From positions 1 to 50,476 of the forward strand of contig JAPEVC010000250.1 in the NCBI GenBank assembly GCA_027946555.1: a stretch of 50,476 nt of DNA, written 5' to 3'. The notes beneath the pieces are model-generated. The model was not told the origin of the DNA. It saw nothing but the letters and a program-made list of their open reading frames with translations, and did not search any database. This document shows, piece by piece, positions 20,637 to 31,563 of the stretch. Both the position numbers and the translations under genes were made by a program. The DNA is from Gnomoniopsis sp. IMI 355080 (Eukaryota; Ascomycota; Sordariomycetes; Diaporthales; Gnomoniaceae). Numbering within the stretch: position 1 is the stretch's first letter; the number at the start of each line of letters is the position of its first letter.

Positions 20637-21640
20637 TCAAGAAGCGGTGGACTCAACTGTCCTGACAACCGTATCCGTGATAGACTTGTACACAGGACGT
20701 AACGAACAGTGCTGGTAATTGGATATTAAGGACGCGTCGTCTCCGGCCTCCTCGTCGGTGTTGCTGCCGTTCGCGGTGCTCGACATGTTTTGTCCATTAA
20801 GAATTGTGCCCTCGGGATATACCGGTCGTCTGCCTTTGGCGATCATGACTGAGAATTGCGGATCAATAGGCACACTGCCCAAAAACTCAACGCCAAAGTC
20901 CTGCGCTAGAACCTGACCACCACCCTTGCTGAAGAGATAGGTGCACTCTGAGCAATTAGGGCAGACAAAGCCGCTCATGTTCTCGACGATGCCCAATACT
21001 TTGATACCAGTCTTCTTGCAAAAGTCCAACTCTTTGCGCACATCCGAGGTGGCCACAGCCTGTGGTGTGGTCACCATGACCGCGCCCGCCAATTGTTCTG
21101 GCCTGGAAAACTGTAGAAGGTACTCAACAGCCGAGATATGCTCGTCACTTGTTCCCGGAGGAGTGTCAATCAACAGATAATCAGTCTCGCCCCAGGCGAC
21201 ATCCGTTAGAAACTGCTTGATCATGGCAGTCTTCTTTGGGCCGCGCCACACAACCGAGTCGCCCGGCTTGACAAGGAAACCAAGACTCATGATACGGAGT
21301 GCTCCGAGATTCTTTTCGGGAACGGCATCGTGAATACTGACGGGCAGCCAGCCATTGGGACCTTGAGTGATGCGACCAGTCTCGCTAACGCGAAACATGT
21401 GCGGGATGTTGGGGCCGGTCAGATCGATATCGAGGACGCCCACAGAGTGACCGGCTAGCGAGAGGGAAAGGGCCAGCTGAGTGGTGACGGAGGACTTTCC
21501 CACGCCACCCTTGCCTGAAAGGACCTGGCGGAGGAAGCATGTTAGAGACGACGCGTCTGCTTGAAGGCAGGTGATTTGCGACTGGAATGACGAGAGGGGC
21601 CACATACAAGGACGATATGCTTGACCTTGGACAACGACAT
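20637..21640 (-). CDS. CFD1: cytosolic Fe-S cluster assembly protein Cfd1/NUBP2 (two exons)
   Basis: P-loop NTPase scaffold that, with Nbp35, assembles [4Fe-4S] clusters for cytosolic and nuclear apoproteins. Exons are 21640..21608 (only 33 nt, MSLSKVKHIVL) and 21524..20637; the 83-bp intron is GTATGT...GCCAG. The product is 306 aa. Splicing restores VLSGKGGVGKSS, the deviant Walker A motif of the Mrp/MinD group. Also visible are VLDIDLTGPN, LLIDTPPGTSDEH, MVTTPQAVA and the C-terminal cluster-binding CPNC (Cys199, Cys202). The N-terminal four-cysteine ferredoxin-like domain of Nbp35 is absent, which identifies this as the Cfd1 type. The C-terminus HCSLRPVY matches the family end, with one cysteine where relatives often have two. 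Confidence 0.93.
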
Positions 21641-22347
21641 GGCTTTGGCGTGGCGACTACTGGCTTTGAAAAGGGAGTGCTTGAGAATTCGTCGGCGTCA
21701 GCCACAAAGATTGTCACGGAGGTTTGGGATATGTGTATGCCGCTATCACCATCTTGCTTTTGCGCCTTTCGAGATCAAGATGTTTGGTAATCGAAAAGTG
21801 TCGTAGGCATAGACTTCGGAGCAGAATCGGCAGCTGATAAATCCCCAGCGTTCGGGTAGCGACATAAAGGAGCAGGGATTGTGACCCTAAGGACCCCTGC
21901 AACGTGCCGCAGTTGAATTCCAGCACGCTATCAAGTGTCGACGAAATATCCCGTACACATGAATCTATTGGAGGCAAGGGGGACAAGTAGCAATTGTCTG
22001 ACTATTGTACATCAAATTCTTGCATGAAGTATGATGCTTTCTTATTTTCGATCTGGGTGTAGAGGGCAAAAAAATAAGCAAATCTTCAAGGGTTGAATTG
22101 CATGCTGACAACAGTAAGGATTTACACGCTACCTCGTCTTGGTCGTCTCGTCTCGGACATGGCTCCCTGCCCGGGGCTCTTGGCCGCTTTCTCTGCAACT
22201 CCTCGACCTCGCATCCAACAACGAAACACGGCCCAGACAGCGACCACTGCTTGTTTTCTTCGATATTACCTCGTCATTTAACTGACCCAACCGTCAATGA
22301 CTCCGACGCAGTATTCGTTATCAACATGAGAAGCCATTCTCACAAGC
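21641..22347. promoter_or_regulatory. divergent promoter region between CFD1 and the DPW-motif protein gene
   Basis: 707 bp separate two start codons that point away from each other. No clear TATA box was recognised. A pyrimidine-rich stretch (CTACCTCGTCTTGGTCGTCTCG) precedes the plus-strand gene. Confidence 0.45.
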
Positions 22348-25101
22348 ATGGACGATCCATGGGGCTCCCCGTGGGCGACGAACGACTCCAATCCTACACT
22401 TGAGCCTCCACCACGAGCCTCCACAAATCTCGAATTACCTGGGCGGCTGCTCACCCGGAATCGTTCCTCTTCGAGTATTTCACCCTGGGCCGTCGAAGAC
22501 AATGCTTTCAACGACTGGGCCGCAGCGGATACGGGCCTTGCCCTACCTCAGACCGCCGCCGCCAATGGATCCGCTTGGTCTGGTTGGGGAGTAGACAATG
22601 GACTGAACTCGAGCCAGACCCAACTCTCAGTCAGGACTAGAGAAGGTAGTCTTGGTCAACCAAGTCCATCATGGCCTCCGGCAGCATCTCCGGGTCTTCA
22701 TCCTAGCAAGACAGTCTCGCGGCGAAGCAGTTCTCGATCATTATCTCGGCAACCGACACCAGATCCATGGGCCACCGAGGCCTCCGCGAACCGACTCAGT
22801 CTTCCGGCAGCTGTGCATATTGCGGCTGAGCAAGCTGTATTCTCTACATTGGATAGTCATGATGAGCTGGAAGAGAGCGAACTAGGCAAGAGCCTCGAGG
22901 ATGGCGCACAATCTGCAACAGAAATTGAAATTGAACAAGCCGAAGCCAGGCCTGGGGACATGAAGGCGGACATCGGGATCAAAAGAAAACCAAATTCTAA
23001 TGAATCCGCAGATGAACAGGCAGGGACGGGGGATCTGGGAAACAACGAAGATGACCACACCGGTTCGCCTAGCCTGTCCAGGCACTCGTCAGTCTCGAAC
23101 GGTAGTCGCCAGGAAGAGCGGCTGGACTCGCCAATCACTTCAATGGATGAGGACACGAAGGATCTCCCTCAAACACATCGAAGATCCTCTACGAAGGTAC
23201 AGGACATGGTTGAACTATTTGATGGCATGGCAAAGAGAAAAGACAGCAACACGTTGCTGGTGCCCGACACGAACGGGGCCAGACGCCGCAGCAGCGCCAG
23301 GTCGGTGAGCAGTATCAGGAGCGCCAGGACGGACGACGCCAGCGAATTTGGCGAATTTGAGGACGCCGAGGCCTTCGAATCAGCAATCCCATCAAGACAG
23401 CCATCCGTCAGTGGATCCCGCCCTACTTCCAGGGCCGGTCGTCTGCGTTCTGCTTCGAAAGGATCCTTGCGCAATGCAGCGGCAGCAAATGCAGTCATAG
23501 CAGCTCAGAGTCCAATACCTGAAGAGCCTAGCAAGTTTGAGGAAATCCGCGCTAAATTTGGATGGGTCACTTTCAAAGCAGACGTGGACCTAGTCGACAA
23601 GCTGTTCGATGTTGGGAAGCTGGACAAGGAACAGCCACCTTTCAAAGACTACAGTCTTGATACAGTTGAAGGTATCATCACCGATAGCTTCACTGCGGTC
23701 TCGGAGCGGAAAGCATGGTATCGGATCTCTCGCCCTGGCACAATGCGCAAACACGATATGGGTGACGATGAAAACTACCGCCGCGTGACTTGGGCAGGCT
23801 CAAAGGTCAAGGAAGATGCCACCAAAATTGTCCGACGCTGGATGCAAGAGGATTCTTATTATTCTGGTCCCCCGAAGGCCGGCAGCAGGCCAAAAGTCCG
23901 GGGCGGAGGTTTCGACTGGGATTCGAAGAACTCGAAAACAGAGGCCTTGTCATTCGACGAGATCTTTGGCAAGAGGAAGAGTGTACAGACTCCAAAACTC
24001 GGGACCACTCAAGTCCCACGACCTCTGTCGCTCCAGGCTCCTTCACATTCACGAGACTCTTCGGTCGGCGTCAAGAGTCTCCCACCACGGTCACCTCTGA
24101 GCATTCCGGCGCCGCCTATCGCGCCCGCATTTGGATGGAGCACTGGCGGCGGCGGCAGCGGCGCATCGACACCAGTCTCAGTACGACCACCAAGTCTGTT
24201 GAGGCAGTCGATCGAGGTCAGCTCTACGAGGTCTGAAAGCAGCAGGCGACCCAGTGTCCAGGAACCAGAAGGGCGGTCCTCATTGCAATTGCCTCCTCCA
24301 TCAGCAAGACCCTTACCGGAATCATCGAGGTCGACGAATATCGAACAATCATTTAAAAAGCATGGCGGCAACGGCGACAACGAGGACGACGACAACGACG
24401 ACGACGACGACGATGAGTGGGGTGAGATGGTGGCTTCTCCAGCCACAGACGTTCGTCCACCCAGCAGTTTCTTCGAGGGCAGTTTGAATGGGTCACTGGC
24501 CAATCTTGCCTTTACCAGTCCTGCTTCAGCTGCCCCAAATCCTGATGCCAGCACCAAATCCAATACCGCCCCGTCCGGAATTGAACTTGACACACAAATT
24601 TCTCCTGAACACCGCAGCCAGGCGCCCTCAGCCACCGGAGTAGTCGACGTTTGGGATTTCTCGGCCTTCGATAATACCACCATCATGCCCGCCATCCCAC
24701 CCACGACAACATCGAAACCCGAGTTCGACTTCGACACTCCTCTCCAATCACCAACACTGAGCATACCATCTAGAACCTCCTCGCCCGCTTCCCTCCACAC
24801 ATCGAAGTCGCCTGCACCGGCCTCATCACAATCACGGTCTGGATCTCCAGCGTTCGAAGCCACTCGAGCCCCCACCCCTCCCGGCCCCTCCCGGCCCCAG
24901 CATTCAGCCAAGTCGTCCTTCAACTTGGTGCGACCATCGCCGTTGCACCACGTCCTCACCCCCGATCTATCGTCTACAGATCCTGTAATACCGGTCAATG
25001 TGCCAGCGAAGACGGTCAGTTTCGCGGAGGAGGGTGTGGATGAGGCTGCGATTCGGCGAGTCGTAGGCGGGTTGCCTGATCTGTCCTATATGCTCCGTTG
25101 A
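22348..25101 (+). CDS. large disordered protein with DPW and acidic-Phe motifs; possible clathrin-adaptor accessory protein
   Basis: Single exon, 917 aa, mostly Ser/Pro-rich and low complexity. The N-terminus carries Trp-containing short motifs: DPWGSPW (residues 3-9), SPWAVED, WSGWG, and a second DPW at 139-141. An acidic phenylalanine motif EFGEFEDAEAFE begins at residue 333. DPW and FGEF-type peptides bind adaptor appendage (ear) domains in epsin- and aftiphilin-like proteins. A compact conserved-looking stretch lies at ~395-545: KFEEIRAKFGWV, DLVDKLFDVGKL, KAWYRISRPGTMRKH, RRVTWAGSKV, IVRRWMQEDSYYSGPPK and LSFDEIFGKRK. It probably folds or forms a helical binding segment. A poly-Asp run sits at ~678-690. 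I recognise no enzyme domain; the trafficking role is inference from motifs. Confidence 0.6.
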   Translation: MDDPWGSPWATNDSNPTLEPPPRASTNLELPGRLLTRNRSSSSISPWAVEDNAFNDWAAADTGLALPQTAAANGSAWSGWGVDNGLNSSQTQLSVRTREGSLGQPSPSWPPAASPGLHPSKTVSRRSSSRSLSRQPTPDPWATEASANRLSLPAAVHIAAEQAVFSTLDSHDELEESELGKSLEDGAQSATEIEIEQAEARPGDMKADIGIKRKPNSNESADEQAGTGDLGNNEDDHTGSPSLSRHSSVSNGSRQEERLDSPITSMDEDTKDLPQTHRRSSTKVQDMVELFDGMAKRKDSNTLLVPDTNGARRRSSARSVSSIRSARTDDASEFGEFEDAEAFESAIPSRQPSVSGSRPTSRAGRLRSASKGSLRNAAAANAVIAAQSPIPEEPSKFEEIRAKFGWVTFKADVDLVDKLFDVGKLDKEQPPFKDYSLDTVEGIITDSFTAVSERKAWYRISRPGTMRKHDMGDDENYRRVTWAGSKVKEDATKIVRRWMQEDSYYSGPPKAGSRPKVRGGGFDWDSKNSKTEALSFDEIFGKRKSVQTPKLGTTQVPRPLSLQAPSHSRDSSVGVKSLPPRSPLSIPAPPIAPAFGWSTGGGGSGASTPVSVRPPSLLRQSIEVSSTRSESSRRPSVQEPEGRSSLQLPPPSARPLPESSRSTNIEQSFKKHGGNGDNEDDDNDDDDDDEWGEMVASPATDVRPPSSFFEGSLNGSLANLAFTSPASAAPNPDASTKSNTAPSGIELDTQISPEHRSQAPSATGVVDVWDFSAFDNTTIMPAIPPTTTSKPEFDFDTPLQSPTLSIPSRTSSPASLHTSKSPAPASSQSRSGSPAFEATRAPTPPGPSRPQHSAKSSFNLVRPSPLHHVLTPDLSSTDPVIPVNVPAKTVSFAEEGVDEAAIRRVVGGLPDLSYMLR

Positions 25102-26236
25102 CCACGCATGGCTCCTAAGGCATATTACATACTAGATTTTGGCCTGGAATGAAACGCATGCGTATCAAATCACGTTGCGCGTCTTGCATCAGCGTTGGGC
25201 ATGGCTAGCTGACTTGAGTATCTTTTTGCATTGTTTGTGGCGTTGGGTCCCTATAAAATATACTTTAGCTATGAATAGCCTGTGTAATAGACGCATATGA
25301 TGATAGATCCCATGCAATCTTTCCTGCAGGGATTTTGGAAGGGCTGTGGATCTCTTTCGTGTTGTCTTTGTTGGGAGGCAAATATGAGCCAGCCATGCGC
25401 ACACCCCTCTCCCCACCCACCAAAAAAAAGAACCTCTTTTTCACCTCTCTTCATGGAGAAAACCGTCCATGGAACATCACCCTCTTCGATATCGTTCTTT
25501 TCTTCTCAAGTTCCTTACTGGTCATTATTTCCTTTCAACCATGCGAATTCGAGGATCATCCTCTTGTTGGACTGTTCGTTTCCACAGAATCACACAGCTC
25601 TTGTCACATGCAGCCCAGAGATCGAATCAGCCCGCTTCCCCCCTCCACCAATACTATTGACCATGTTCCAGTATATACGCGCCGCGCCTCCAGAGGCATC
25701 TGGATTCTTCAGGAATTGACTCGCACAATACCGTCTGTGACGGGACAAACTTAGCAACGTGGGCCAGTAAAGTTCACGGCTAAAGCCAAATCTTGGCCGG
25801 GTACCGGTCGGCTCGCCGATTCTAGACATTTCGATGGCTGCCCACCCTTGGTTGCATCCGGTGGGACCCCGATATCTCTCAATGCTAACATCATCGTACA
25901 GCTGCATTGCTCGCTGCTTCTCTTCGTCCGTTCTAAAGGTTATTAGTATCGGGGAGGGTCGCGTTTCCTGTGCTACCTAATCTTCAGAGTTTCGCTTACC
26001 AGTCCGATGGGAAGGAACCTCTGTGGCTTCTTGCGCTGGGGTTGCTGAACAAGTGATTTCGTCTTAGTGACCATCTGTTCCGGACTATTATTGAAAAGTC
26101 GAGATATTCCAACTGGTGTTTGGGTTGGACCAGAGTTTCATATTCTGCCTCAGACGTGTGATTCATACTCCTTTTATAGGCGACGAAGGCACAGTCTCAA
26201 CAAAGTCTCCACGTTCCACACCAGTCCAGCCTCATT
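25102..26236. other. intergenic, about 1.1 kb
   Basis: No supported gene. A 140-codon open frame at 25297-25719 (+) overlaps other frames and lacks motifs. It includes a CCCACCCACC plus A9 stretch near 25415-25435. Confidence 0.5.
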
Positions 26237-28213
26237 ATGTCTGTAGCCCAGCGCCGCACAAATCCCGAGGGCATCGGCACTGTTCCATCCCCCTTCCCCC
26301 AGGATGCTATGTTCGAAAGCGCAGACGGGACCGTCAGTCGGCGTCCCACGCACCCTGGACAAAGAAGAGATTCTGCCTTTAGCAACGAGGCAAATAATCC
26401 GGTCGAAAATGGGAAAGAGGTCTGGCAAGCTCTCAGCTACGACCCCTTCAGCCAGACAGGGCCACCTTCACAACCACATTATGAGTCCTTCTCGCCTGAG
26501 CTCCCGGACAATGTGGCTGCGTATGAGGTCTCCACTACCAGAAGGATATGTTTGTATTCCCTTGTCCCTGAAAAGAAGACCTCCTAACTAACAAAGTCAC
26601 AGGTCAAGTTGCCTTCGCGGTCGTTGCCTGCGTCTTCGCTTCAGGTATAGTCTGTGGCTTCGCCGCTCTGAAGCCTATCCTCATTAAAGAGGGTGTTTAC
26701 GCGTCCCTCTGTCAGGCTTCCTATGTTACCAACGACGAGTCGGAAATACCCTGTCCAGAGCAGGACATGCGTCTGAATCTCTTCTTTATCACGGCCTCAA
26801 TTACACTCAACGTTTCAACCGTGCTAGCAGGGTATGTGCTCGACAACTATGGCCGTCGGGTATGCTACCTCCTGTCTGCCCTGATCCTCTTCTTGGGCGG
26901 CACCTGCATGGCCGCCGCTTTCCACTTTGGCGAGAAACTAGCTGGCTTCGACGGCTACATCACAGGCAATGTCCTCCTTGGCCTCGGCGGGACTTTCCTC
27001 TTCGTCTCGTCCTATCAACTCTCCAACGCCTTCCCACGCCACTCCGGTCTCATCGTCGCCCTTGTGACCGGAGCCTTCGATGCCTCCGCCGCGGTCTTTC
27101 TCTTCTACCATCTCGCCTACAAAGCTTCATCCGGCCGCTTCCACCCCGCCTATTTTTTCCTCCTTTTCGCCCTGTTCATCCCCTCCCTCATACTCGTCGC
27201 CGAGTTCGCCCTCATGTCCGATCGCCCCTACACGACACGCCGCGAGTACCAAGACGCCATCGCGCGCGCGCAGGACGATACGCGCGACGTGCACGACTCG
27301 GATGACGAGCTGCCGTCGCCCACGAGAGCACGCGAGCAGCGCGCCATGTTGCGCGAGGCCCGTCTCCAGGCGATCGAGACGGTGACGGGCGATGCAGAGG
27401 CGCGCGATGCTCATCGCATGCAGGTCAAAGACCGGCAGGCGGCCAGTGGCGTGCAGGGGATTTTGTCAGGCCTGGACGTTCGCGCCCAGATGGCCACTCC
27501 GTGGTTTGTGCTGCTTCTACTCCTGACGGTGACGCAGATGACGCGCATGAACTATTTCATTGCAACGGTCCGCGCGCAATATCGGTACCTATTGGGTGGA
27601 GACGAGGAAGCTGCCGAGAGGGTCAACGGTGTGTTTGATGTGGCACTGCCAGTGGCAGGTGTGGTGACGACGCCATTCATTGGCGTGTTGCTGAACACGA
27701 TGCCGGTGTGGGCTACGATGGGTGTGTTGACGGGCCTGGTGGTGCTGTTGGGCGTATTGAACTGCGTCCCTGGGAGTGAGGCAGCGGCATATGCTGCCGT
27801 CGTGGCCTTTGTGCTGTATCGGCCGCTTTACTACAGTGCTGTCTCGTGAGTCTTTCCCTGCTGATTTCACCATGCAACAAGAAGGAAATCAACTGACAGT
27901 GTCTTTCTTTTGTAGGGACTACGCCACCAAAGTCTTCGGCTTCGCAACCTTTGGCCGCATCTATGGCACTGTGATTTGCGTTTCGGGCTTGGGCCAATTC
28001 ATGCAGCCGGCACTAGATGCTCTCACCCACGGACCCTTGCACGAGAACCCAATCCCCTTAAACATTGCCTTTGCGATCTCGGGCTCGGTGATCGGCGCGG
28101 CGCTGACGTTGTATGTGTATGTCAAGACGCGGGAGAATGAGGCGGGAACGGAAGAGGAGCGGAGGGGCTTGTTGAGAGACAGAAGGGAGAGTGACGGATA
28201 TTCAGGTATTTGA
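26237..28213 (+). CDS. MFS transporter, Fmp42/SLC43-like (three exons)
   Basis: Multi-pass membrane protein, 617 aa. Exons are 26237..26549, 26603..27845 and 27916..28213. Intron 1 is 53 bp with a CTAACTAAC branch site; intron 2 is 70 bp, GTGAGT...TGTAG. A soluble N-terminus of ~105 residues precedes the first helix. The segment FAALKPILIKEGVY, then a cysteine-containing loop, is characteristic of the fungal Fmp42 / SLC43-like group. Several further helices follow, with a long charged cytoplasmic loop in the middle (~residues 270-335, DDTRDVHDSDDELP and Arg-rich) and a second helix bundle. The motif VLDNYGRRVCY matches the MFS loop 2-3 signature. Animal SLC43 relatives carry neutral amino acids; the substrate here is unknown. 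Confidence 0.8.
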
Positions 28214-28948
28214 GAATGGGGAAGTAGTAGTGAATGGATGAAATGGGAATTACTCTGATATATTTTGTAGCAGGAAATTGGACTGGTATGGGGGGAGAGA
28301 ATTCGGCATTGTCGCAGGTCTAATATTTCCTAGATATACGGATAGACACATTTTGATTTCCATGTGCCCACAGTTTGTCGCAAAATCTGTCGCAGGAGGT
28401 CTGTTGGATCAATCTGTATACCGTTTGCGAATCGAAATGAATGGTAAAATGGCTGACCCTTAGGAGGCCGTGCTCTTGAAGGCCGTCCCAATGATAGTTG
28501 TCCTACTACGTCTAATTCCAAGCATTAGATATGATACATCAGATTTCATCCCCTTTTGAAGGCAGAGAGGGCTTGATTTATATTCTGTGACAGCATCGCT
28601 GGCTCTGGGTTCCTTGACTGTCGCGTTGGTAAGGTGCTCAAGCTATAGTCTGCATTTATTTGATATTCTTAGTGTTGTGACTCCGTGCTATGAATGTTTC
28701 CAGCCATGAAGGCCTTCCTAGGTCACTGCAGACCATCTCAGTGTGCATCGCACGCAAATTGAGAATGCTAACCAATGACGAATTCTTCTCTTTGATGGCA
28801 TACCTCTTTCCACAAGCTGGAAGCAGCACAGAAATGTACCATGGCATGTATGCCGGAACATTACGGCCAAGAAGTCGTTCAATATAGGTCAATACCACCC
28901 TGTGTATGCTTCATGATTACCAAGTTCTGGTGATAGCGTTCAGGCTAG
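28214..28948. other. intergenic, between convergent transporter and F-box gene ends
   Basis: 3' flanking sequence of two genes that face each other. No gene, RNA or repeat recognised. Confidence 0.5.
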
Positions 28949-30736
28949 CTACTCCCCGTCGGATTCCGAATCCTCATCGATAGCGTCGGACAGGTCGAGG
29001 TCTCCCTCGGAAGAGGAATCATCACCATCAGTCCTGTAAAGAAGCTGAACGGGAGCGAGTTGGTGCGCAGACCTCCATGCGCTTTGGAGCCAAGTATTCT
29101 CTGCGAGTGCTTCCAAGGCCGGCTTGTCCACGGCCGTGAGCTCGAATCCGTCTCTACTACGAGCAGGATATAATAGAACAGCCTCCTTAGATATCTTGTT
29201 TGGTTTGATGGATTCAGAAATATGAGTAAGAAAGAGTTGTTTTAAGTTCGGAGCGATGGTGAGTAGTTTTCGGAAGAAGGTAGCCCACACACTGACGATC
29301 GGATCGTTTCGAATACGTTGGCCGTCGACGGGCTGTAGGTGGACATGACGAAGAGTCAGGCATTCCAACTTATCGAACTTGTTGACAAGGCGATCAAGAG
29401 TAGTTGTGTTCAGCGTCATAGTCCCCAGTTCCAGTTTTCGCAGTGGGAGAGACACTGGCTTTGGGTTGGCATTGCCCCAGCGCGCCTCAACGTCCGGCCC
29501 GAAAGGATTCTCAGGGTTGAGGGCCAACCAAGACAAGAATGTGATCGCGCTACCCAATGTGTCACCCCTATTATTCAGTCTCAGCCAGGTGAGGTTTGGT
29601 GTCAAGGCCAGGAATCTCCTTAGGTTCGTTGAGCATGGATCACTAACTTCTTCGGCGGACTTTGGCATGTCGCAAGGATGTGGGATGGGAACTCGATATG
29701 GTCCTGCTGATGATAAAAAATCCAGGCCTAGGCTCAAGTCAAGATGCAATTTGGTGAGACTTGAGAGAACGAAAGGGAGCTTGGTTGAAGTCTCATCATT
29801 CAGCATCGGGCTAACAGCGAAACCGCTATCCGTGAGTGCCATCATTTGGACATAGTCACGGTCAACTCGAATGAGAACCTCCAGGCCTCGAATGGGCTTT
29901 TTGCGTTGGCCAAGAGCAGCGAGAAGGATTCTGACAACTCTGTTCACGAAGTTGCCCGGATTACAGCCGTGATGGTGGTTGCCAGTGAGTGGTCTATTGG
30001 GTGTAGCGACATGGCGTGACCACTGGGGCAGTTCAGAATACCCGTAACTTTTCCACGTGGCACAGAGACGGGTCGAAGCTCCGCCCTGGATTCCGAAACG
30101 GAAGGAGTCACGATAGCGGGTGTGGGAATTGAAGTTCCGGACATCGATGTTGTGAAGGTTGGGAAGGTTGAGTAGAGCCGTGGTGAGAAGTTTCAGAGCC
30201 GACCCGGTGTCGAGAAGTAGCTCCTGAGCATCACAAGCGTCTTGATACTGCTGGTATTCATCCAGAGTGCGGGCGGTCTGTTGTCCAATGCTCCTCAGAT
30301 TGTCGAGGCCAATGACTAGGTGGGTCATGCAGGGTCCGAGAGTGGGATGGCGCGAGATGTCAACCAGTGCTTGCAGACTGAAGGCAGTGATCACTATATG
30401 GTATTAGCCGCGACGTCTCTCGAGTCGCCAATAGGATACCCCCGTCTTACTGAACTGTTTTTTCTTAAAAAAGGCCGTGGACCAATCTGGAAAGGTTCTT
30501 TCCCTCATCAACCTGCACGTCAGGCGCAAGTTGTTGAAAGCGGGAGTGGGCAGAATCCTGCAGACGAGGTCGAGCAGCTCTTGAGGTACTGTGGCGAGCC
30601 GTGAGTCTCTCTGCCCATCAGGTTTCCGCTCAGGAGCGGCGGCAGTGACGTTGTCGGCATCGATGGCATTAGCATTTGTATCTGATATCATGTCTGGAGA
30701 GGTGGAAGCCTGTGGCAACTCGTCCGAAGACATCAT
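28949..30736 (-). CDS. F-box protein with long C-terminal region (two exons)
   Basis: Putative SCF adaptor, 576 aa. Exons are 30736..30451 and 30393..28949; the 57-bp intron (GTAAGA...ATATAG, branch GGCTAATAC) joins FFKKKQF to MITAFSLQAL. The F-box is at ~46-92 (LATVPQELLDLVCRILP, then LRLTCRLMRERTFPDWSTAFF). The remainder has irregular leucine-rich, LRR-like segments (LPNLHNIDVRNF, LTKLHLDLSLGLDF, LRKLELGTMTL, LECLTLRHVHL, APNLKQLFLTHI). This is a common fungal F-box architecture. The C-terminal ~25 residues are acidic (SSEGDLDLSDAIDEDSESDGE). It could start at the second of two adjacent Met codons. The target is unknown; such genes expand rapidly in fungi. Confidence 0.75.
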
Positions 30737-31563
30737 GCTATGCGAATAATGACAGAGTATCTCAGTCTGAAAGCGGCAAAGTAACTATTGGTGTGTGTAG
30801 TAGTGTTGACGATGGGAGAATTGCAACGTTTGTCCTTACGTTGGCTGATGACTGAACTGCGTGGTGCAGGTCCAACCATGCGCACCTCTTGAGAAAAAGA
30901 AAAGTCATTTCTGAAAGGGCGTCAACAATGTCAATACTAATACCTTCCTTTTCATCATGGATAGGAACTAGGAAGGTAGGTACCAAGGAGATGCTTTCCT
31001 GTCAGGTGATATCGCGTCGCTCCCAGCCCCACTTTGGCCCATTGCTGCCTGCTTGCTGCCTTCAATACGTCCCAATTGGGACAACTGCGCCTCACCCCAA
31101 CTCGTGGCGCAAGGAGGGCATGCGCATCCAACTAATTTGGAAATGTCTTTTCAGCCCAGATTCTACGCTCACTTGTCTAATTACCCTAAGTACCTAGGAG
31201 GCACCTGTGACCTGTCTCAGGTAAATACCTTCCAGGCTGCAGACAACCTCGAATTCGATTCCACTTCAACCATCAACACTCTGCCTTGTAGATTCCCAAC
31301 TTCTCAGTGAAGGGCCCCAAAGCTGTTGTGACCATCCGATCGCCGACGAACCCCCTCAGTCAAGTCTATCGTTTGATTGTTCACTCACAGATTACAACAC
31401 TTGACGCCTCGACGTTGCATCTTTTATTCAAAGTCCAGCCAATTCTGGTAGGCTTCAGCACAACGCAGTGAGTATACGACATGCACGCAATTGAATATCA
31501 TTGACACTGACCTGAAAAAAGGCTTGATTGTATGGGCTCTGTGCATCGTGGATACACGTCACG
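30737..31563. promoter_or_regulatory. divergent promoter region between the F-box gene and PARP
   Basis: 827 bp between start codons that point away from each other. It contains two short AGGTAGGTACC / TACCTAGGAGG elements of the microsatellite type seen elsewhere in the window. CAGTGAGTATACGAC near 31469 could be a donor of a 5'-UTR intron in PARP; this is not shown. Confidence 0.4.

Noticed and set aside
24009..24998. 329-codon open frame on the minus strand
   Set aside because: It is the antisense shadow of the Ser/Pro-rich 917-aa protein; its content is the complement of low-complexity codons and has no motifs.
25297..25754. Overlapping 139- and 140-codon plus-strand frames
   Set aside because: Two different frames of the same length overlap with no homology-like pattern; the region looks like 3' flank and promoter of neighbouring genes.
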